DNA of 39,213 bases, taken from Actinomycetota bacterium. Lineage in GTDB: Bacteria; Actinomycetota; Actinomycetes; Streptosporangiales; Streptosporangiaceae. Both the position numbers and the translations under genes were made by a program. The DNA is taken from contig JAFAYQ010000031.1 in the NCBI GenBank assembly GCA_019240215.1, forward strand, positions 1 through 39,213, in the 5' to 3' direction. Shown in pieces: positions 1 to 7,156 of the stretch. Positions within the stretch are counted from its first letter, which is position 1; each line of letters opens with the position of its first letter. Below the pieces are notes generated by a model. The model had not been told where the DNA came from. It did no database searches and worked only from the letters and a program-made list of their open reading frames with translations.

Positions 1-2
1 CC

Positions 3-767
3 CGCAGCGGCGAAGCCCCACCGCGGCCCGGCTCGACCCTGCGGGTCCCGACCGCCCGCAGCGCCCCGTCGGCGTCCGCCCCGGCCGGCCGGCCGACCAC
101 GCCCCGCAGCGCTCCGACCAGCGGACGCGCCGCTCCGGCGGCCCCGCCCGCCGCGTCGGGTCCGCCCCCGGCCGCCGGTCGCCCGGCCGCGGCCTCGTCC
201 GGAGGCGGCAGCCGTCCGACGGCCGCTCGTTCGGGCGGCTCGTGGTGGCGGTCGAGCGGCGCCTCGTCGGCCGGCTCCCCGGGGTCGTCCGCTAGTTCCT
301 CCGCTAGCTCGTCGGGTAGCTCGTCCGGCGGCGGCCTGTTCGGCGGCCGGGCCAGTCGCCCGTCGGCGCCGCCCCCGCCGGCCGGGCCCGCCCCGGCCCC
401 GCCGCCCGGTCCGTCCACCTTCGGCGGGCGCCCGTCGGCCAGCCGGACCCGCGGCACCAGCGGCGGCGGTAACGGCAACGGCGCCCGGCCACGACCGTCC
501 GGTGGCTCCGGTGGTTCCGGCAGCTCTGGTGGCTCTGGTGGCGGTGGTCCGTGGTCCGGCCCGTCGGCCCGCCCACGCTGGCAGCCGGGCCCGATCCGCC
601 CCTCCAGCGGCTGGATGGGCAGCAGCGGCCAGGCCGAATCCGGTGATGCCCCGTCGTCGTCCGGGTCGGCGGGCCAGCGCGAGAACGGTCAACGCGACAG
701 CGGCCCGCCGGGCCAGCCCGAGACGCCCCTGCCGTTCTGGCTCCGTCCCGTCCGGCGGAAGAAATAG
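3..767 (+). CDS. C-terminal tail of a conjugation-type membrane protein (5' partial)
   Basis: The frame is open from the first bases of the window to the TAG at 765-767, without a start codon that could be the true one, so the gene begins upstream. The visible 254 residues are low complexity, rich in Pro, Ser, Gly, Ala and Arg, with SSSGSSSGGG-type runs and a basic end (PLPFWLRPVRRKK). No domain can be named from this tail. Long disordered C-termini of this kind are seen on large VirB6/TrbL-like membrane proteins of actinobacterial conjugative elements, and the next two genes fit such a locus, but this is inferred from context. The stop lies 9 bp before the next ATG, which suggests an operon. 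It could also be a cell-surface or other secreted protein tail. Confidence 0.55.
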   Translation, partial: RSGEAPPRPGSTLRVPTARSAPSASAPAGRPTTPRSAPTSGRAAPAAPPAASGPPPAAGRPAAASSGGGSRPTAARSGGSWWRSSGASSAGSPGSSASSSASSSGSSSGGGLFGGRASRPSAPPPPAGPAPAPPPGPSTFGGRPSASRTRGTSGGGNGNGARPRPSGGSGGSGSSGGSGGGGPWSGPSARPRWQPGPIRPSSGWMGSSGQAESGDAPSSSGSAGQRENGQRDSGPPGQPETPLPFWLRPVRRKK

Positions 768-776
768 CACCAGACC

Positions 777-1406
777 ATGGACCTGTCACCAGGCCAGCAG
801 AAGGCTCTGTTCGCGGCCGTGGTGGTGGTGCTGGTCGGCCTCGGCATCTGGCTGACCGCATCCCCGCACGGCAGTAAACAGCCATCCAGCGCCAAATCGC
901 CCTCGCCGACCGCCGCGGCCTCGACCCCGGCGGCGGCGGGTGGGTCGCCGTCGGCGGTCCCGGTGCCGACCGGCTCCGGGAGCGTCAACATCTACCAGTG
1001 GCTGCCGTTTAGCCAGCAGGCGCTGGCCCGCGCGGCCGCCGTCACCACCAAGGTGACCCAGGACTACAACACCTTCAGCTACACCGAGAACGCGGCCGGC
1101 TACGTCGCCTCGATGAACGGGCTGATCACCAGCCAGCTCAGCCAGACCCTCAAGAACGGTTACAGCACGTTCGGGGTCGCGCAGACCCGCACCAGCCAGA
1201 AGCAGATCTCGACCGGCACCGCCGCCATCGACTCGATCCGGACGTTCGGCAACGGCAGCATCACGTTCGTGGTCACCGGCACCCAGAAGCTGGCCAGCAC
1301 CAACGGCACCACCACCAACACCAACCAGTACGCGGTCACCGTCACCGGCCAGGGCAGCTCCTGGCAGGTCTACGACATCGAACCGGCGTCGGCAGGTAAC
1401 ACATGA
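777..1406 (+). CDS. Single-pass membrane-anchored protein of a putative conjugation locus
   Basis: A 209-residue protein with a short cytoplasmic start (MDLSPGQQK), one membrane segment at about residues 10-27 (ALFAAVVVVLVGLGIWL), a Ser/Pro/Ala-rich linker to about residue 65, and an extracytoplasmic alpha/beta domain. This layout (N-in, one helix, linker, small soluble domain) is that of VirB8/TcpC-like assembly proteins of Gram-positive type IV secretion systems, but no diagnostic residues are visible, so the assignment is inference. It begins 9 bp after the previous stop and its own stop overlaps the next start (ATGA at 1403-1406), so the three genes are probably translationally coupled. 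Confidence 0.6.
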   Translation: MDLSPGQQKALFAAVVVVLVGLGIWLTASPHGSKQPSSAKSPSPTAAASTPAAAGGSPSAVPVPTGSGSVNIYQWLPFSQQALARAAAVTTKVTQDYNTFSYTENAAGYVASMNGLITSQLSQTLKNGYSTFGVAQTRTSQKQISTGTAAIDSIRTFGNGSITFVVTGTQKLASTNGTTTNTNQYAVTVTGQGSSWQVYDIEPASAGNT

Positions 1407-2620
1407 CCCGGGCCGGTCGCGACGCTGGCGTCAGCCAGATCGTCGTTATCGGCGTCGTCGGCGTGGTCGCGTTGCTCCTGATCGGGGTGCTGACCATCCC
1501 CATGCTGGTCGGCGGGTCCAGCCTGCTCTACTCGGCCGGCACCGGCGGTCTGGGCTGCTCCGGCAACGAGCAGCAGGCCAAGGACGCGCTGCAGTCCAAG
1601 GTCAGCAACGACGCCAAGAACTCGATCCCGTCCAACTACCTGATGTGGTACCAGAAGGTCGGCCAGCAGTACGGGGTGCCCTGGGTCCTGCTGGCCGGGA
1701 TCGGCACGGTCGAGAGCGACAACGGCCGCGACCCCGCGACCGGGGTGTCCAGCGGCGACAACGGCTTCGGGGCGGCCGGCCCGATGCAGATCGGGATCGG
1801 CGGCGCGGCCGGCAACACCTGGGGCGGCGCCCCCAGCCACCCGGCCTCGGAGAAGGTCGCCGGGGTGGCCACCGACGAGGACGGCGACGGCATCGCCAGC
1901 GTCTACGACCCGGCCGACGCGATCGCCGGCACCGCCAAGGACCTGCTCGCCCACGGGGTGCTCAGCAACCCGTCGACCGCCATCTTCGCCTACAACCACC
2001 TGCAGTCCTACGTCCAGGCGGTGGAGAGCTACGCCAACCAGTACGCCAGCGGTGGTTACACGGTCTCCCAGTCGGTCGGCAGCACCTCGACCACCGCGGC
2101 CGCCTGCGTACAGCTGGCCGGGACCGTGGTCGGCGGCAACGGCACCACCACGACCGTGCCCAACTCGGCGGTGGCGGCGGTCATCTCCTACGCCGAGCAG
2201 CAGATCGGCAAGCCCTACCTGTGGGGCGGCACCGGCCCCGACGCCTTCGACTGCTCGGGCCTGATGATGATGGCCTACCAGTCGGCCGGCATCGACATCC
2301 CGCGCACCTCCGAGGACCAGTTCAGCTGGGGCCCGAGCGTCCCCGCCAACCAGGTCGAACCGGGTGACCTGGTGTTCTTCGCCGGCTCGGACGGCACCAC
2401 GACCAGCCCCGGCCACGTCGGCCTGGTCATCGGCGGCGGCAAGATGATCGAGGCCTACGCCACCGGCTTCCCGGTCCGGATCTCCACCTACGGCAGCTCC
2501 ACCTCCGCCCCCGGCGACGGCCAGGTGGTCGGTTTCACCCGCCCCTGGGCCCACGCCGGCGTCACCATCCCCGGCGGCCCCGCCTCCGCCGCCCCCACCA
2601 CCGGCGCCCCCACCCCCTGA
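1403..2620 (+). CDS. Bifunctional cell-wall hydrolase: lysozyme/SLT-like domain plus NlpC/P60 peptidase
   Basis: A 405-residue membrane-anchored murein hydrolase. Residues about 10-38 form one hydrophobic helix. Residues about 75-215 are a transglycosylase-like domain with the expected catalytic Glu in GIGTVESDNGRD, followed by the GAAGPMQI substrate-cleft motif and a late AYN motif. Residues about 255-385 are an NlpC/P60 (C40) domain with the nucleophile in AFDCSGLM and the catalytic His in GHVGLVIGGG. Two-headed enzymes of this type (VirB1/TcpG-like) open peptidoglycan for type IV secretion channels, which fits the upstream genes. The C-terminus is a Pro/Ala/Thr-rich tail. The start overlaps the preceding stop (ATGA). 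Chromosomal RipA-like division hydrolases are an alternative, but they normally lack the SLT domain. Confidence 0.85.
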   Translation: MTRAGRDAGVSQIVVIGVVGVVALLLIGVLTIPMLVGGSSLLYSAGTGGLGCSGNEQQAKDALQSKVSNDAKNSIPSNYLMWYQKVGQQYGVPWVLLAGIGTVESDNGRDPATGVSSGDNGFGAAGPMQIGIGGAAGNTWGGAPSHPASEKVAGVATDEDGDGIASVYDPADAIAGTAKDLLAHGVLSNPSTAIFAYNHLQSYVQAVESYANQYASGGYTVSQSVGSTSTTAAACVQLAGTVVGGNGTTTTVPNSAVAAVISYAEQQIGKPYLWGGTGPDAFDCSGLMMMAYQSAGIDIPRTSEDQFSWGPSVPANQVEPGDLVFFAGSDGTTTSPGHVGLVIGGGKMIEAYATGFPVRISTYGSSTSAPGDGQVVGFTRPWAHAGVTIPGGPASAAPTTGAPTP

Positions 2621-2625
2621 CCCCC

Positions 2626-2781
2626 TACCTGCCCTGCGGCGCCGCCGCCAAGCGGTACGCCCGCGTCCTGGACCACCTGGGCGTCACCGGGGTGCACGCC
2701 CACAGCCTGCGCCACCAGTTCGCCAGCGAAGCCCTCGACACCCACCCCCGCTGGACCACCCCGCCCAGCCCGGGCGTCTAG
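2626..2781 (+). pseudogene. Remnant of a tyrosine recombinase (integrase) catalytic domain
   Basis: Immediately after the hydrolase stop, in a different frame, the sequence reads through about 51 codons to the TAG at 2779-2781. It contains RYARVLDHLGVTGVHAHSLRHQFASEAL, in which HSLRHQFAS corresponds to the H-x-L-R-H box II of tyrosine recombinases. The upstream catalytic Arg region and the downstream Tyr are both absent, and there is no start or ribosome binding site, so it is a fragment. Integrase debris beside type IV secretion-like genes suggests that this is the edge of a degraded integrative conjugative element. Chance similarity is possible because the segment is short. Confidence 0.5.
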
Positions 2782-2818
2782 CGACCGCCGCCCCAGCCCG
2801 GCATTTGGCGCGGCCCGG

Positions 2819-2840
2819 CACAATGAACGGTATGACATAG
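2819..2840 (+). promoter_or_regulatory. Putative -10 and ancestral start codon followed by a TAG codon
   Basis: CACAAT at 2819-2824 lies 7 nt before an ATG at 2832, the spacing expected for a leaderless transcript. That ATG is in frame with the methyltransferase gene, but its third codon is TAG (ATG ACA TAG, 2832-2840). After the stop the frame reads GPDRWHRWLMDARFGG without interruption into the annotated gene. Confidence 0.4.
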
Positions 2841-2867
2841 GGGCCTGACCGCTGGCACCGATGGCTG

Positions 2868-3710
2868 ATGGACGCGCGATTCGGCGGCGTTCCCGCTGTC
2901 CGTGAGCGTCTTCTCACCGATCACTTGTATCCGGTCAGGGATACGGTGCTCGACAAGGCCACGCTGGAGCCCGGTGACACCGTGCTCGACGTGGGCACCG
3001 GGGACGGCCTGATCGCCTTCGGCGCGCTGGAACGGCTCGGGCCGTCTGGTCACGTGGTCTTCTCCGACATCTCCAAGGACCTGCTCGATCACTGCCGCGC
3101 AGCCGCCGCCGCGGAGGGTCTGCTTGACCGGTGCCGGTTCGTCTTGGCGTCGGCGGATTCGCTGGCTGATATCGCCGACGCCTCGGTCGATGTCGTCACT
3201 ACCAGGTCCGTCCTGATCTACGTGAAGGAGAAGGCAGCGGCGCTGCGGGCGTTCTGCCGCGTGCTCCGACCCGGCGGACGGATCAGCCTGTTCGAGCCGG
3301 TCAGCGTGCTGATGCGCGATCCTGACCGGCTCCTCGGCTACGACATCACCCCGGTCAAGCCGCTGACGGCCAAGCTCAGAGAATTTTTCCACTCCGTCCA
3401 GCCGCCCGGCGCCAATCCCATGACCGATTTCGACGAGCGCGAGCTTATCCGGCACGCCGAGCGAGCCGGGTTCACCGACATTCACCTCGAACTGCGCGTC
3501 ACCGTGAAGAACGGCAAACGGCCGGTTCCCTGGAATCATGCCCTGCGCATGTCGGCGAACCCGCTCGTGCCGCCGCTGGGCGAGGTCCTGGACCGGGTGC
3601 TCAGCCCGCAGGAGATCGCCGAGTTCACCGCGCACCTCAAGCCGCTGGTTGAGTCCGGCGCCGGCCGGGATCGGCAGGCACACGCCTATCTAGTTGCCGC
3701 CAAGGACTGA
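2868..3710 (+). CDS. Class I SAM-dependent methyltransferase, N-terminus possibly lost by nonsense mutation
   Basis: A 280-residue protein with the Rossmann SAM-binding motif VLDVGTGDGLIAFGAL at about residues 39-54, an acidic strand end in VFSDIS, and the post-III motif LRPGGRISLFEPV. The substrate is not recognisable; the family includes ubiquinone/menaquinone-type and small-molecule methyltransferases. The ATG at 2868 is the first in-frame start after a TAG at 2838-2840, but coding-like sequence (PDRWHRWL) continues upstream to an ATG at 2832. The annotated protein may therefore be a truncated restart product lacking about 12 residues. No clear Shine-Dalgarno sequence precedes 2868. The gene stands alone, with about 210 bp of non-coding sequence after it. 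Confidence 0.75.
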   Translation: MDARFGGVPAVRERLLTDHLYPVRDTVLDKATLEPGDTVLDVGTGDGLIAFGALERLGPSGHVVFSDISKDLLDHCRAAAAAEGLLDRCRFVLASADSLADIADASVDVVTTRSVLIYVKEKAAALRAFCRVLRPGGRISLFEPVSVLMRDPDRLLGYDITPVKPLTAKLREFFHSVQPPGANPMTDFDERELIRHAERAGFTDIHLELRVTVKNGKRPVPWNHALRMSANPLVPPLGEVLDRVLSPQEIAEFTAHLKPLVESGAGRDRQAHAYLVAAKD

Positions 3711-3918
3711 AACGGCAGGGTAAGGCTCTGGTGGTAGCGCTTGGACCACACCCGGCCCGCGCGGCCTGCACGCGATCCGCATGCAGGCCCAAGACGCCGC
3801 GCAGCCTAGCCAGCCCGCCGCATAGCCAGGCACGCCACCGGCAGGCCCCGGGCCCGACCCTAGCCACCAGCCAGAAGAGTCAGTCAGAGTCAGGAACAAC
3901 CGCGCAGCCCTACCGCTG

Positions 3919-3966
3919 CGTCAGCATATGTTGACGAAGCTGCGACGTCAGCTTATGCTGACGGGT
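3919..3966 (+). promoter_or_regulatory. Promoter with two palindromic operators for the HTH-Clp N operon
   Basis: Two 18-bp near-palindromes, CGTCAGCATATGTTGACG (3919-3936) and CGTCAGCTTATGCTGACG (3946-3963), are spaced 27 bp apart. They coincide with a promoter: -35 TTGACG at 3931-3936, a 17-bp spacer, and -10 TATGCT at 3954-3959, followed by 7 nt and the ATG at 3967. Operator 1 covers the -35 and operator 2 covers the -10 and the transcription start. Repression, probably by the HTH protein encoded immediately downstream, and a leaderless transcript are inferred. Confidence 0.75.
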
Positions 3967-4188
3967 ATGGAAACGACCCTGGAAATAGCCGAGGGCGCCG
4001 CCAGCAACGACCCCGAGGTCGGGTTGCGCGCGGTGGCCGCTCTGCGGGCTCTGACCGAACGCCTGGAGGTCCTCCAGGTCGAGAACGCCCGCTCGATGGG
4101 CTGGTCCTGGCAGGACATCGCCAGCCGCCTGGGTGTGACCAAGCAGACCGTGCACCGCAAGTACGGCCGCCGGATCGGGAGGCTCTGA
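3967..4188 (+). CDS. Small helix-turn-helix regulator paired with a Clp N-domain protein
   Basis: A 73-residue protein: an N-terminal helical part (residues about 1-45, with ALRALTERLEVLQVENAR likely forming a dimerising helix) and a C-terminal HTH (SWQDIASRLGVTKQTVHRKYG). It probably binds DNA and, given the twin palindromes across its own promoter, probably autoregulates the operon. The upstream in-frame ATG at 3928 lies inside operator 1 and would be upstream of the -10 box, so 3967 is preferred as a leaderless start. The stop overlaps the next start (TGATG, 4186-4190), so the two genes are coupled. HTH/Clp-N pairs recur in actinobacteria; their role is not known to me. Confidence 0.85.
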   Translation: METTLEIAEGAASNDPEVGLRAVAALRALTERLEVLQVENARSMGWSWQDIASRLGVTKQTVHRKYGRRIGRL

Positions 4189-4871
4189 TGTTCGAGCGCT
4201 TCACCGCTTCGGCCCGCCGGGTCGTCGTGCAGGCCCAGCACAACGCCCGCCGCTTCGGCCACAACTACATCGGCCCCGAGCACCTGCTGCTGGGGCTCGT
4301 CGTCGACGAGGAAGACCCGGTCAGCGCGCTGCTGCGGGACCTCGGGCTCACCCCCGAGCGGACCGAGGCCGAGTTCAGCCGGCTGACCCACAGCCAGCCG
4401 GTCGGGCCGCCCGGCAGCAAGGCTCCCGTCCCCGCCGAACCGGCGGCCGGTCCGCTGTCCGGCCTGGACCGGGACGCGCTGGCCGCGATCGGCATCGACC
4501 TTGACGAGGTTCAGGCCCGGATCGAGGCCACGTTCGGGCCGGGGGCGCTGAACCGGGTCGCCCTCCGCGGCCAGGGCCACCCGGCCCGGCGCCGGCTGCT
4601 ACGCCGCGGCCGCCGCGGCCCCGCCGGTACCGGCCCCGGCCATGGGTCGCCGCCCCACCACATCCCGTTCACCCCGCGGGCCAAGAAGGTCCTCGAGCTG
4701 TCGCTGCGGGAGGCGGTCGCGCTCGGCGACAACTACGTCGGTATGGAACATGTGGCCCTGGCCCTGCTGCGGATCCGTGACGGTGCGGTCCCCGAGCTGC
4801 TGGCCCGCCTGAACGTCTCACCCGACGCCGCCCGGGCGGCCCTGCTCGACCAGCACCGCAAGGCCAGCTAA
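4188..4871 (+). CDS. Stand-alone Clp N-terminal (Clp R) domain protein without AAA+ modules
   Basis: A 227-residue protein that begins like ClpC (MFERFTASARRVVVQAQHNA...YIGPEHLLLGLV), the first Clp R repeat at about residues 1-65. A second repeat lies at about 160-222 (PFTPRAKKVLELSLREAVALGDNYVGMEHVALALL). Between them is an Arg/Gly/Pro-rich linker. No Walker A or B motif exists, so it cannot unfold proteins itself. In ClpC these repeats bind adaptors, pArg-tagged proteins or substrates; a free copy might act as an adaptor, competitor or substrate sensor, which is inference. A ribosome binding site (GGGAGG) lies inside the end of the HTH gene. Transcription is probably shared with that gene. 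Confidence 0.85.
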   Translation: MFERFTASARRVVVQAQHNARRFGHNYIGPEHLLLGLVVDEEDPVSALLRDLGLTPERTEAEFSRLTHSQPVGPPGSKAPVPAEPAAGPLSGLDRDALAAIGIDLDEVQARIEATFGPGALNRVALRGQGHPARRRLLRRGRRGPAGTGPGHGSPPHHIPFTPRAKKVLELSLREAVALGDNYVGMEHVALALLRIRDGAVPELLARLNVSPDAARAALLDQHRKAS

Positions 4872-4896
4872 CTGAGCCGTGCCAGCTGAACCCCTG

Positions 4897-6174
4897 CTAA
4901 CTGATCGTGGCCCGGCTCAGGCTGAACTGCTCGTGCCGTACGTGGTCGACCTGGCCCAGGAACGCCTTGAACTCCCCGAGCCGGTAGGCCGTCCCGTCCG
5001 GCCCGGTCGTGGTCTCCACGTGGAAGTCCCGGCCCAGGTCGGCCAGCCGCCGCAGCACGGCCGGTCCGCTCAGCCGGGGGCCGGGCCGGCCGGGTGCGGC
5101 CGCTTGTACGGCCGCCACGATCTGGGGCGCGGTCAGGAAGCCGTCCCGCCCGCGCAGCACCGCGAACACCGGGTCGTGCACGTGGGCCGACTCGTCGGCC
5201 AGCGCCAGCGGCTCGCCCTCGTGGGCCAGCGCCCGGGCGATGGCGCGCCCGACCGCCTCGGCCACGGGGGGCGGGAAGGCGTTGCCGACCTGCCGGTAGC
5301 GAGCCGTCTTGCGGCCGCTGAACTCCCAGCCCCAGTCGTCCTGCCAGCCCTGCAGCCGGGCTACCATCGCGCAGGTCAGCTTGGGCCGCAGGGCCGGGTC
5401 GGCGTCGGGCCCTGGTGCCTCGTCGGCCACCCCGAGCCCGTCCACCCCCAGCTCGGCCCAGGCCCGCTTGGCCCGGGTGGGCCCGAGGTCGGCGCCACCG
5501 TGCTTCTTCGACCCGCCGACGATCGTCGGGGCGATGCCGCTGGCCCGCCAGGCCCACTGGTCGGCGCCGGGCCAGCCGCGGGCGCCCATCAGGTCCCGCA
5601 GGGTCTCCCCGACCGTCAGGGGCGGGGTCCCCAACGGGGCCGGCCACCGGAACCAGGGCGCGTCCTCGGCCCGCACCGCGACCAGCACCGACCGCGGGCG
5701 CAGCTGGGGGACGCCGAAGTCGGAGGCCTGCAGCAGCTGCCAGCCGGGCACGTAGCCGAGCTCGCGCAGCCGGTCGAGCACGTGCTGCCGGTAGGCGGCG
5801 AACCGGTTCAGGCTGAGCCCGCGGACGTTCTCCAGCAGCAGCGCCCGCGGCCGGATCCGCCCGCACAGCTCGACCGCCCAGGCGAACAGGTCGCGCTCGT
5901 CGGTCGCGCCGAGCTGACGGCCGGCCACCGTGAACGGGGGACAGGGCACCCCGCCGGCCAGCAGGGCCACACCGCCGTAGGCCTCCGGCTCCCAGACCGC
6001 CCGGTCGGCCACGTCGCCCTGGGCCACCTTCCAGCCGGGCCGGTTGGCCCGCAGGGTGGCGCAGGCGAAGCCGTCCAGCTCGACCGCCAGCGCGTGCTCG
6101 AACCCGGCCCGCTCCAGCCCCAGCGCCTGGCCTCCCGCCCCCGCACAGATCTCGACGACCTCAAGATCCGTCAC
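4897..6174 (-). CDS. Orphan DNA (cytosine-5) methyltransferase
   Basis: A 425-residue C5-cytosine methyltransferase. Motif I is EICAGAGGQALGLERAG, motif IV GGVPCPPF carries the catalytic Cys, motif VI is LLENVRG, motif VIII is QLRPRSVLVAVR, and motifs IX-X end in RQVGNAFPPPVAEAVG. The target-recognition region lies between VIII and IX. About 95 residues follow motif X and resemble a small winged domain (FLTAPQIVAAV...LRRLADLG), which is an unusual tail. GTG at 6174 is chosen because AGGAGG lies just upstream; the frame is open further upstream but not protein-like. No restriction endonuclease, Vsr nuclease or specificity subunit is nearby, so it is probably a solitary or epigenetic methylase. 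It converges on the Clp N-domain gene. Confidence 0.92.
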   Translation of the reverse strand: MTDLEVVEICAGAGGQALGLERAGFEHALAVELDGFACATLRANRPGWKVAQGDVADRAVWEPEAYGGVALLAGGVPCPPFTVAGRQLGATDERDLFAWAVELCGRIRPRALLLENVRGLSLNRFAAYRQHVLDRLRELGYVPGWQLLQASDFGVPQLRPRSVLVAVRAEDAPWFRWPAPLGTPPLTVGETLRDLMGARGWPGADQWAWRASGIAPTIVGGSKKHGGADLGPTRAKRAWAELGVDGLGVADEAPGPDADPALRPKLTCAMVARLQGWQDDWGWEFSGRKTARYRQVGNAFPPPVAEAVGRAIARALAHEGEPLALADESAHVHDPVFAVLRGRDGFLTAPQIVAAVQAAAPGRPGPRLSGPAVLRRLADLGRDFHVETTTGPDGTAYRLGEFKAFLGQVDHVRHEQFSLSRATIS

Positions 6175-6304
6175 GTAGGCCCTCCTCCTGCTGCTGCGCC
6201 TGACCCTTAGTGTGGCGCAAAGGTGTCCCCGGTACCGGGCAACGGCGCGTGGCCGTCCCCGCGTGTCCTGACCGGACGTTAGCGGGTACCTCTGACAGCG
6301 GGGG

Positions 6305-6850
6305 TCAGCTGACCGGGCGGGAGCGCCGGGCGGCCCGGATCCGGGCCCGCGGCTCCGGCTTGCGCTCCAGCTCCTCGGGCAGCCGCAGCAGCGAGTTCGA
6401 GGTGCTGTCGACGACTTCCTCGGCGATGTCGATGACCCGGCGGCCACGGGTCCGGGCCGCGGTCCGGAGCAGGTCGAACGCGTCGCGGGTGCGCAGCCGG
6501 TGCCGTTCGGCCAGCACCCCGATGGCCTGCTCGACCCGCACCCGGGCGGTCAGCGCGTGCTCCAGCTGCTGGACGGTCACCGCCAGCCGGGCAGCTTCGT
6601 CCTGCTCGGCCGTCTCGCCCAGCGGCCGGGCATGCCGCGGCCCGGGCTTGGGCGGCGCACCCGCCCCGCCCGCCCTGCCGGCCGCACTCGTCCCGCTGGT
6701 CCCACCGGCCCCGCCGGTCTTCGCGGCCAGATCGGCGGCCAGCAGATCGGCCAGCACCATCGCGCTGGTCAGATCGGGCGCCTGCTCGTCCCCGACGACC
6801 CAGCCCCGTCCGGATCGGCGGACGACGGTCTCGTCCGTGCTCCCGCTCAT
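6305..6850 (-). CDS. ANTAR-domain RNA-binding antiterminator
   Basis: A 181-residue protein. The C-terminal part, about residues 100-160 (ALTARVRVEQAIGVLAERHRLRTRDAFDLLRTAARTRGRRVIDIAEEVV), matches the three-helix ANTAR domain that binds paired hairpins in nascent RNA and blocks termination. The N-terminal 90 residues are low complexity (Gly/Ala/Pro) after an acidic patch; I see no GAF, PAS or receiver domain, so the signal input is unclear. The ATG at 6850 follows AGGAAAGG about 10 nt upstream. The gene follows an unusual leader with repeated GCTGAAC/GTTCAGC arms (see 6956-7015). The end is strongly basic (RKPEPRARIRAARRSR). Confidence 0.85.
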   Translation of the reverse strand: MSGSTDETVVRRSGRGWVVGDEQAPDLTSAMVLADLLAADLAAKTGGAGGTSGTSAAGRAGGAGAPPKPGPRHARPLGETAEQDEAARLAVTVQQLEHALTARVRVEQAIGVLAERHRLRTRDAFDLLRTAARTRGRRVIDIAEEVVDSTSNSLLRLPEELERKPEPRARIRAARRSRPVS

Positions 6851-6955
6851 CTGCGGCTGCCTTTCCTGGCCTTTCCCCAAACGGCTGGCCTGCGCTTTCG
6901 CGTACGCCAATCTGGGTAATTGATATCGCTGCCCCGTATGACATCGATAAATATA

Positions 6956-7015
6956 GCTGAACAAAAAAATAAACCCCGGAGTTCAGCCGCGACCCGGGCG
7001 GACCCGTGGCTGAAC
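6956..7015 (-). terminator. T-rich intrinsic terminator or attenuator in the ANTAR gene leader
   Basis: On the minus strand GTTCAGCC (7015-7008) pairs with GGCTGAAC (6988-6981) around an inner CGGG/CCCG stem, followed after TCCGGGG by TTTATTTTTTTG. Directly after the T run a third arm, GTTCAGC (6962-6956), could pair with the same GGCTGAAC, giving an alternative hairpin that encloses the T run. It lies between mrx1 and the ANTAR gene, 106 bp before the latter. The rest of the 6851-7156 gap is AT-rich for this genome and holds no gene. Confidence 0.55.
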
Positions 7016-7121
7016 GACAGGGGCGGTAGGGGCCGTTGTCCCGGCTAGGCCGGCGGACCAGCACGCAACCGCGTGGGCCGCTACCCAGAACGTCCGGTTA
7101 TCAACCCCATGACACAAATCC

Positions 7122-7148
7122 CGCCCGGCCGGTTCGTCCGGCCGGGCG
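7122..7148 (-). terminator. Hairpin terminator after mycoredoxin
   Basis: A perfect 11-bp inverted repeat, CGCCCGGCCGG (7122-7132) and CCGGCCGGGCG (7138-7148), with loop TTCGT, lies 8 bp beyond the mycoredoxin stop codon. No long T run follows. Confidence 0.7.
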
Positions 7149-7156
7149 ATCTCGCG

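Noticed and set aside
304..885. Minus-strand ORF over the disordered-tail gene
   Set aside because: Antisense shadow of a Pro/Ser/Gly-rich coding region.
3711..3918. Possible short gene between the methyltransferase and the twin operators
   Set aside because: The 67-codon frame has no ribosome binding site and Pro/Ser/Arg shadow composition.
6851..7015. Classical ANTAR target (two adjacent hexaloop hairpins) in the ANTAR gene leader
   Set aside because: The hairpins seen have loops of other sizes, and the A1/G4 hexaloop pair was not found.
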